The notes beneath the pieces were generated by a model, which was not told the DNA's origin, searched no databases, and saw nothing but the letters and a program-made list of their open reading frames with translations. From the NCBI GenBank assembly GCA_023436145.1, contig JAEZKP010000030.1, forward strand, positions 1 through 60,707: a DNA stretch of 60,707 bases, written 5' to 3'. The translations under genes were made by a program, and so were the position numbers. Position 1 is the first letter of the stretch; each line of letters starts with the position of its first letter. The DNA comes from Fibrobacterota bacterium. GTDB lineage: Bacteria; Fibrobacterota; Chitinivibrionia; Chitinivibrionales; Chitinispirillaceae. Shown here one piece after another: positions 55,479 through 60,707 of the stretch.

Positions 55479-55711
55479 CTACTTCTCACAAATTCCCCCC
55501 CCACCCTCAATTGAATCCAACTTCCGGCCACTACGGGCCACTCCAAGAACGCGGCTCAGGAACCAAATAATATCAGATTTCTGTTTTCTGATTTTTGATT
55601 TAAAGAAACGGGAAACGGGATTTGAGATTTGGAATGTAGGATCTGAGATGCGGGATTTACAGAATTCCGGTTTGAAATCCGAAAACTCCGAGTGTTGGGA
55701 TTAACTGCACC

Positions 55712-55776
55712 CTAAGTTTCCTCCGTCCCCATAAGGGATGCGGATGATTCCCACAAAAGGGACGGAGGAAACTTAG
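55712..55776. repeat. REP-like pair, reversed order, copy 10
   Basis: The same reversed pair in the second 298-bp unit (arms at 55712-55730 and 55759-55776). Confidence 0.85.
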
Positions 55777-56020
55777 CAACTTCTCACAAATTCCCACCTA
55801 CCATCAATTGAATCCAACTTCCAGCCACTACGGGTCACTCCAAGAACGCGGCTCAGGAACCAAATAATATCAGATTTCTGTTTTCTGATTTTTGATTGAA
55901 AGAAATGGGAAACGGGATTTGAGATTTGGAATGCAAGATTTGAGATGCGGGATTTACGGAATTCCGGTTCGAAATCCGACATTCGAGGTAGACCGATATA
56001 TGATTTTTTTTAATTTCTGG

Positions 56021-56335
56021 TTAAGATTTCTGATCTCTAACTTGGGCTTTGGGATTTGCTTTCTTTGATTTTGTCTTCTCCAGCAAAGTCCTATATACCT
56101 GATTTTCCCATCTGGCCTCATCCAGTGCTGATTGCAGTTTACTAATCTTTTGGGCCAGCCGTTTCACTCTTCTGCGTTCCACAATCGATTTCAGTTTTTG
56201 GGGACTGATTATGGCCAGCTCACACTCATACCGGGAAAACAATTCCAGCAGGGGACGTTTGATTGTTTTAAAAACAGCACCAAACTGTTGTGCCTCAAAC
56301 ATTGCTGATCCAGCCTTTTTGATGATAGCTCTCAT
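56021..56335 (-). CDS. Hypothetical charged helical protein
   Basis: A possible 104-residue protein with two helical parts: AMFEAQQFGAVFKTIKRPLLELF and a basic coiled-coil-like tail (RRRVKRLAQKISKLQSALDEARW). No ribosome site is obvious at the ATG at 56335; a second ATG lies a dozen codons in. It lies inside the inverted low-complexity repeats and may be cargo or a remnant. The tail superficially resembles the leucine-zipper end of an IS3-type OrfA, but no helix-turn-helix is present. Low certainty that it is expressed. Confidence 0.35.
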   Translation of the reverse strand: MRAIIKKAGSAMFEAQQFGAVFKTIKRPLLELFSRYECELAIISPQKLKSIVERRRVKRLAQKISKLQSALDEARWENQVYRTLLEKTKSKKANPKAQVRDQKS

Positions 56336-56565
56336 ATTTGGGTTCGCTTCATATGATTCGATAATATCAACTCATAATATAATCAACGGTATCATAGAAC
56401 AGTATAAATCCTTCCCATATTCCCGGTCATGACAACTGATGCTGGCTTTTAATCCAGGCATCCATTCGCAGCTTGTTTACCGATCTGTTATACCCACATA
56501 TTGTCTGTTGATATTGTTGTATTAAGCAAGCGCGCCTCACTTTTTCTGAAAGACATTGGTCATTC

Positions 56566-56760
56566 TCACTTTAGAATTTTTGAGCCACTCATATCACCAC
56601 TGGCCGCAATTACTTTATGATACTCGAGCTCCACCGACCTTTCCCTGTAATATGAAAGAAACCGGTCCTCAGCCATATCGATCTGTCTGCCCGAAAACCT
56701 TCTCCTGAGCATTTCAGAGTGAATGTCAACAGCTTTAAAAGAAATTTTCCAGTATATTGA
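56566..56760 (-). pseudogene. Unrecognised coding remnant
   Basis: The minus strand is open for 64 codons and reads like real protein (MLRRRFSGRQIDMAEDRF, then YYRERSVELEYHKVIAASGD) up to a TGA at 56566, but the upstream side runs into a stop without a convincing start or ribosome site. It may be the tail of a decayed gene. Confidence 0.25.
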
Positions 56761-56884
56761 CTAATATAAAGCTGCCTCCCGGAAACGTCAATAAGCTATC
56801 TTCACAAAATGTATTCTCTCAGAATACACTGCCACCTCTTACTTCAGTTCATCCCACCCACTCCCATCATCCGATAGCTTTAAA

Positions 56885-57015
56885 TACCAAATCAATTCCT
56901 AATCCCAAATCCTATTTTCCTAAAATCTAAAATCAGAAATCTCAAATCTCAAATCTCAAATTCCCTGTCTCTTTCCGATTCCTCCAAATCAAAAATCTCA
57001 AATCTCAAATCTCAA
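56885..57015. repeat. Low-complexity AAATCTCAAATC repeat, right side
   Basis: Runs of AAATCTCAAATCTC and AAATCAAAAATCTC, the reverse complement of 55029-55180. It ends about 80 bases before oppD. Confidence 0.65.
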
Positions 57016-57096
57016 ATCTTCAAGCTCCCTTTCGCTACAGTGATCGAATTATTTTTATTCTATTAAGCTATAAAAAACCTCATTAAGGAGAACACA

Positions 57097-58065
57097 CTGA
57101 CTCCCTGTTTATCATGTAACGACCTCCAGGTATCCTTTAAGCTGCCGGATCACCACTCCAGAGCAGTACGAGGCGTTTCCTTTGAAATCCAGCAAAAGTC
57201 CACCCTCGGTATCGTTGGGGAATCCGGATGCGGTAAAACTATGACTGCGCTGTCATTGATGCGCCTGATTCCATCACCACCAGCAATGATCGATAAGGGG
57301 GAGATACTCTTTGAAGAACGGGATCTGTTAAAATTAAGCGAAAAAGAGATGCGCCAGATAAGAGGTGGTAAAATCTCCATGATTTTTCAGGACCCCATGA
57401 CATCACTCAACCCTGTTTTCACCTGCGGTTATCAGATTAAAGAAAATCTTCTTCAACACCGTGTCTGTGCTCCAAAAGATGCAGATGAACTGATTTCCAG
57501 GACACTTGCAGAAGTAGGGATAACCGATCCTGCCCGTATTGCATCCAACTACCCACATCAGCTGAGCGGGGGCATGCGCCAGCGGGTGATGATTGCCATG
57601 GCACTTGCATGCTCTCCCAGATTACTTATTGCTGATGAACCCACGACTGCTCTAGATGTTACCGTACAGGCCAGAATTCTGGATCTTTTGCACCACCTTC
57701 AGGAAACGAAATCGATGAGCATGGTGCTTATAACTCATAATCTTGGCCTGGTGGGTGATATCGCGCATGATGTACTGGTCATGTATGCAGGAGAGGTGAT
57801 GGAAAAAGCATCGACAGTGGATCTTTTTAGAGAACCAGCTCATCCATATACCAGAAGTTTACTTGAAACCATTCCTCAGATCGGCAATAAAAAGCAGCGT
57901 CTGGCAGTAATTCCAGGTGAAGTGCCCACACTTAATAACATACCCGGGGGATGCCCTTTTCATCCCAGATGTAAACATGCCAGGGATCGCTGTAAAAATG
58001 AGCATCCCGGCCTTTATTCTTTAAGCAACAACCACCAGGTGAGGTGTTTTCTTTATGACCGATAG
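57097..58065 (+). CDS. oppD: Oligopeptide ABC transporter ATPase, OppD type, CTG start
   Basis: A 322-residue ATPase if begun at the CTG at 57097. Starting at the first ATG (57241) would cut through the Walker A loop GESGCGKT, residues 41-48. Between an in-frame stop at 57064 and that ATG there is no ATG, GTG or TTG, and AAGGAG (57085-57090) sits six bases before the CTG. Signature LSGGMRQRV, Walker B LLIADEPTTALDV and the C-terminal CPFHPRCKHARDRC of peptide transporters are present. It overlaps oppF by 11 bases. No permease or binding-protein gene is adjacent. Confidence 0.88.
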   Translation: MTPCLSCNDLQVSFKLPDHHSRAVRGVSFEIQQKSTLGIVGESGCGKTMTALSLMRLIPSPPAMIDKGEILFEERDLLKLSEKEMRQIRGGKISMIFQDPMTSLNPVFTCGYQIKENLLQHRVCAPKDADELISRTLAEVGITDPARIASNYPHQLSGGMRQRVMIAMALACSPRLLIADEPTTALDVTVQARILDLLHHLQETKSMSMVLITHNLGLVGDIAHDVLVMYAGEVMEKASTVDLFREPAHPYTRSLLETIPQIGNKKQRLAVIPGEVPTLNNIPGGCPFHPRCKHARDRCKNEHPGLYSLSNNHQVRCFLYDR

Positions 58066-59065
58066 CCAGCAACCAGTTGCAAACCCGATCGTAAATACAG
58101 AGAATCTGATAGTTTACTTTCCTATACGCCGGGGTGTATTCAGCAAGGAAGTGGGACAGGTAAAGGCAGTTGACGATGTTTCTTTTCACATTAATAAAGG
58201 TGAGATATTCGCCCTGGTGGGAGAATCCGGGTGCGGTAAAACCACTACCGCTCAGGCAATTCTGGGATTAGTCCAGAAAACATCAGGCAGAATCACACTT
58301 GCCCTGGGAAAACATCAGAATAAACCGGTGCAATGGGAGGAGCTTTCATCTGATGATCGCCGGGACTTGCGCAAACTGGTCCAGGTTGTCTTTCAGGACC
58401 CCTTCAGCTCGCTTAACCCGCGCATGACTGTGAGAGAGATCCTCGAAGAACCACTGGTAATTCACAAACTGTATACAAAACAGAAAAAATCCGAATTCGT
58501 GCAGCAGATGATCAGCAAGGTGGGTTTGTCAACTGAATATCTCAACCGTTATCCTCACGAATTTTCCGGTGGACAAAGGCAAAGAATAGGCATTGCCAGA
58601 GCTCTGGCTACCAGCCCTGAACTGATCATTGCAGATGAACCGGTAAGTGCCCTCGATGTCTCGATTCAGGCACAAATCATAAATCTTCTCCAGGACCTTC
58701 AAAAAACCTACAACCAGACCCTTCTTTTCATATCACACGATCTGGCATTGGTAAGACACATCGCCGATCGTCTGGCAGTAATGTACCTGGGAAAAATCGT
58801 GGAAAGCGGAACTGAATCCCAGCTGTTTGAATCACCCATGCATCCTTATACCACTTTACTTTTAGAAAGTGTGCCACTGCCTGGAACGGGTAGAACAAAG
58901 AAAGGAACATTCAGCCGTGATGATCGGGAAATTACACCTGCAGAAAAGGGATGTCCCTTTTATCCCCGCTGCCCCAAAAGAAAACAGGAGTGCACTGAGA
59001 GCGCTCCGCCATTGGTGGATAAAGGTGAAGGACATATGGTCTCATGCTTTAATCCGGTGCGCTGA
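58055..59065 (+). CDS. oppF: Oligopeptide ABC transporter ATPase, OppF type
   Basis: A 336-residue ATPase, partner of OppD. Walker A LVGESGCGKTTTAQ near 51-64, Q-loop VVFQDPFSSLNPR, signature EFSGGQRQRIGI, Walker B LIIADEPVSALDV, H-loop ISHDLALVRH and the C-terminal GCPFYPRCPKRKQEC cysteine motif. OppDF dimerise to power import of peptides or other small ligands. The start ATG lies within the end of oppD. Since permeases are missing, the pair may serve a distant transporter. Confidence 0.93.
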   Translation: MTDSQQPVANPIVNTENLIVYFPIRRGVFSKEVGQVKAVDDVSFHINKGEIFALVGESGCGKTTTAQAILGLVQKTSGRITLALGKHQNKPVQWEELSSDDRRDLRKLVQVVFQDPFSSLNPRMTVREILEEPLVIHKLYTKQKKSEFVQQMISKVGLSTEYLNRYPHEFSGGQRQRIGIARALATSPELIIADEPVSALDVSIQAQIINLLQDLQKTYNQTLLFISHDLALVRHIADRLAVMYLGKIVESGTESQLFESPMHPYTTLLLESVPLPGTGRTKKGTFSRDDREITPAEKGCPFYPRCPKRKQECTESAPPLVDKGEGHMVSCFNPVR

Positions 59066-59071
59066 TATTTT

Positions 59072-59713
59072 TCAGTAAACCGAAAACGATATTCCGAAAA
59101 AATCCGGTTTTACAGAGAACCGGTTTCTGTAAGCAACATAGTTTTTGTAACCCTTGAAATCCCATAGCATTGTGTGCAGCATTCCACAGATCTCGGTTGA
59201 AGCATCTTTTATCAGAGTTTCTATTGTGTCTCTACCGCATTTCTCCGATTCGATTTGTATGTTGTAAAAATATGGCTCCCCAGGTGATGCTTTTATCAGA
59301 GCATACCTTATGGTTACAGATGACCTGTGAATTGTGTCTTTGCTGCCAATTCCGGCAAGTGTTATAATGTTTTTCCCCTCTTTTTCTTTCAGGTTTGTAT
59401 CTAGCGGGGTAACATTAACATATAAATCACTCTCCTCCAGATGTATCGAATCAATAACCATCGCCAAACTGCTACTGATGACAGTATCACCGGGATTACT
59501 GAGTGAATAATCGTTATCAATACGCAAAAGCGCCTGAGGAGAATCTTCTGCCGGACCGACTCCGGGAGGAACACCAGCCCGGTCAAAGTACTGATAAGCA
59601 ATAAATGAGATCTCTTTTTCCTTTATTTGGATCTTTTTACCTATACGAATCTGAATACCGTAAGACTCGAACACTGCTCCAAACAATACTAATAATACTA
59701 TGATTCTCATCAT
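59072..59713 (-). CDS. Exported protein of unknown function
   Basis: A 213-residue protein with a signal peptide (MMRIIVLLVLFGAVFESYG). The mature part is beta-rich with two cysteines (EKCGRDTIETL, STEICGMLH). It probably resides in the periplasm or outer membrane. The start ATG overlaps the stop of the upstream gene, so the two are one transcript. Convergent with oppF. Family not recognised. Confidence 0.65.
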   Translation of the reverse strand: MMRIIVLLVLFGAVFESYGIQIRIGKKIQIKEKEISFIAYQYFDRAGVPPGVGPAEDSPQALLRIDNDYSLSNPGDTVISSSLAMVIDSIHLEESDLYVNVTPLDTNLKEKEGKNIITLAGIGSKDTIHRSSVTIRYALIKASPGEPYFYNIQIESEKCGRDTIETLIKDASTEICGMLHTMLWDFKGYKNYVAYRNRFSVKPDFFGISFSVY

Positions 59714-60591
59714 TTACCTTTCGGCAAAACTATTCTTGCCTTCCCGTCTTTTTGTGCATCAATAATTACCATGAAAGGAGATTTCTGCCCTCTTTCCGGA
59801 TAGCCGGTCTTTAGACTAACTTTCCTTCCATTAAGCATGAACCGACCATTGGATAGCATCTCTTTTCTGTAAGTCTTATTTCCAGAGGAAATTTTTTCAT
59901 AACCGGACAGACCGGTCCTTTTATCATAAATAAACACTATGATATCTCCTGCCAATGCCGGATATCTGGCCGGAAATCCATTCATTTCACCATAAGTATA
60001 CTCTTCCACCCAAGGGACGGTATTATCCAGAGTACTGCTATTCCATCTGATATTTCTGTCTAAAGGATCGTAATCCCAATACCAGGTAGTTATTACTTTT
60101 CCTGCAGCATCCATATACTGAGTTGAGTCGGCTTTCACTATCAGAAAGTTTTCAGGTGCCAGAGGATTGTTTTCAGGAAGGTCTACACCTCTTAGCCGTC
60201 CATAATATTGAATTGCCCCTTCCTCTTTTTCCGGTGATCCCGCATTTTGTTTTGTAAACTTTATCCGGTTTCCTGATTCCCATGAATAATCGATGGAATA
60301 AAGCAGCTCAGAGCGGAACTCACTGAGTTTTCTGATTCTTCCAACTGAATCATATTCTGCGTGATAAGTCACCCGGTAATCTGTCCTGGGTGAATCTTCA
60401 ACAGTATTCAAAAAGCCGTTTCTGTTATAATTGAATTGCCTGAAAACAGTATCATGACCAAAGGTAGTCAAGGCGATAAGCAATTCCAGTTTGATTACAG
60501 TGTCACTTTCTGCATGCAATCCGGAATAATTGGACAGCATTACGATAAAAGCTAGTAGTGTCAATTTCAGAGTTCGAAAAATAAAACACAT
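59710..60591 (-). CDS. Exported protein with RHS-like YD segments
   Basis: A 293-residue protein with an N-terminal hydrophobic signal (LKLTLLAFIVMLSNYSGLHA). It contains short repeats that recall RHS/YD or MORN-like 'variant' strands (VTYHAEYDSVGRIRKLSEF, YSIDYSWESGNRIKF, WDYDPLDRNIRW), each with a tyrosine-aspartate and a basic turn. No known domain is certain. It overlaps the following gene by four bases. The ATG follows GGAGAATG at the right distance. The remaining 60592-60707 shows nothing further. Confidence 0.6.
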   Translation of the reverse strand: MCFIFRTLKLTLLAFIVMLSNYSGLHAESDTVIKLELLIALTTFGHDTVFRQFNYNRNGFLNTVEDSPRTDYRVTYHAEYDSVGRIRKLSEFRSELLYSIDYSWESGNRIKFTKQNAGSPEKEEGAIQYYGRLRGVDLPENNPLAPENFLIVKADSTQYMDAAGKVITTWYWDYDPLDRNIRWNSSTLDNTVPWVEEYTYGEMNGFPARYPALAGDIIVFIYDKRTGLSGYEKISSGNKTYRKEMLSNGRFMLNGRKVSLKTGYPERGQKSPFMVIIDAQKDGKARIVLPKGK

Positions 60592-60707
60592 TTCATCATT
60601 CTCCAGCTAAACTGAAAACTATCTGAATAACAGACAAATGTATGTACCAACATCTGCAAAGAACCGGAATCGATCACTTCATAACTGTAGTGCCTGTAAA
60701 AAAGCTT

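Larger units (their letters stand above)
55261..55985. repeat. 298-bp tandem repeat, 2.4 copies
   Basis: Units begin at 55261, 55559 and 55856; the third stops after about 130 bases. Copies are nearly identical apart from scattered substitutions. Each full unit contains the REP arms in inverted order. The recent duplication of a REP pair inside a larger unit suggests amplification of this block. Confidence 0.9.

Overview
The window looks like a chromosomal segment of a Gram-negative, polysaccharide-degrading bacterium, most likely of the Fibrobacterota (Chitinivibrionia/Chitinispirillum-like). Three things point there: a TIGR02147-family protein, a family I know mainly from Fibrobacter and some deltaproteobacteria; secreted GH16 and GH5 glucanases plus exported proteins with HPNPF/FlgD-like C-terminal tails; and lipid A synthesis (lpxK) with several lipoproteins. 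This is inference from gene content, not a phylogeny. No rRNA, tRNA, CRISPR array or prophage was recognised.

Layout. 1-1180: tail of a Mug-type uracil-DNA glycosylase, then four tandem 132-133 bp repeats. 1183-5906: SDR oxidoreductase, small membrane protein, glycogen debranching enzyme, M48 lipoprotein protease and a convergent holin-4-like membrane protein. 6103-7211: three small proteins (receiver without phospho-acceptor, zinc ribbon, acidic protein), the first behind a sigma-54-like promoter. 7643-10145: TIGR02147 protein overlapping a DUF2341/LamG lipoprotein. 10193-17238, mostly minus strand: GH5, MetY, HPr, a RAYT transposase and GH16, with many copies of a REP-like hairpin. 17960-19462: Tat-exported SagB-like nitroreductase. 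19518-21448: leuA behind a consensus promoter, a leucine-rich leader peptide and an intrinsic terminator, i.e. a classical attenuator. 22006-24938: NadM-Nudix and glutamine-dependent NadE. 25174-33816: MFS transporter, an amber-interrupted lipoprotein gene, a MacAB-TolC-type efflux operon and a methyltransferase. 34343-36701: YraN, Ser/Thr kinase, guanylate kinase and a small membrane protein. 36986-50038: rpmE, then DUF1385-prfA-prmC-lpxK, two SH3b membrane proteins, ruvX, a lipoprotein, a C25 protease and rsmI, packed tightly. 50225-55024: a giant TPR protein. 55025-57090: repeats. 57097-59065: oppDF, with oppD starting at CTG. 59072-60591: two exported unknowns.

How the genes fit together. 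prfA and prmC supply release factor 1 and its methylase. nadM and nadE are consecutive NAD-synthesis steps. tolC-macA-macB-permease make one efflux machine. GH5, GH16 and the debranching enzyme fit glucan use. The C25 protease and the FlgD-tailed exported proteins suggest a T9SS-like or related secretion route, whose core genes are not in this window.

The best-supported new observations are the leuA attenuator, a RAYT-associated REP family with compensatory stem changes, the CTG start of oppD, a Nudix domain lacking its catalytic glutamate pair, and an uncharacterised two-hairpin leader before nadM.
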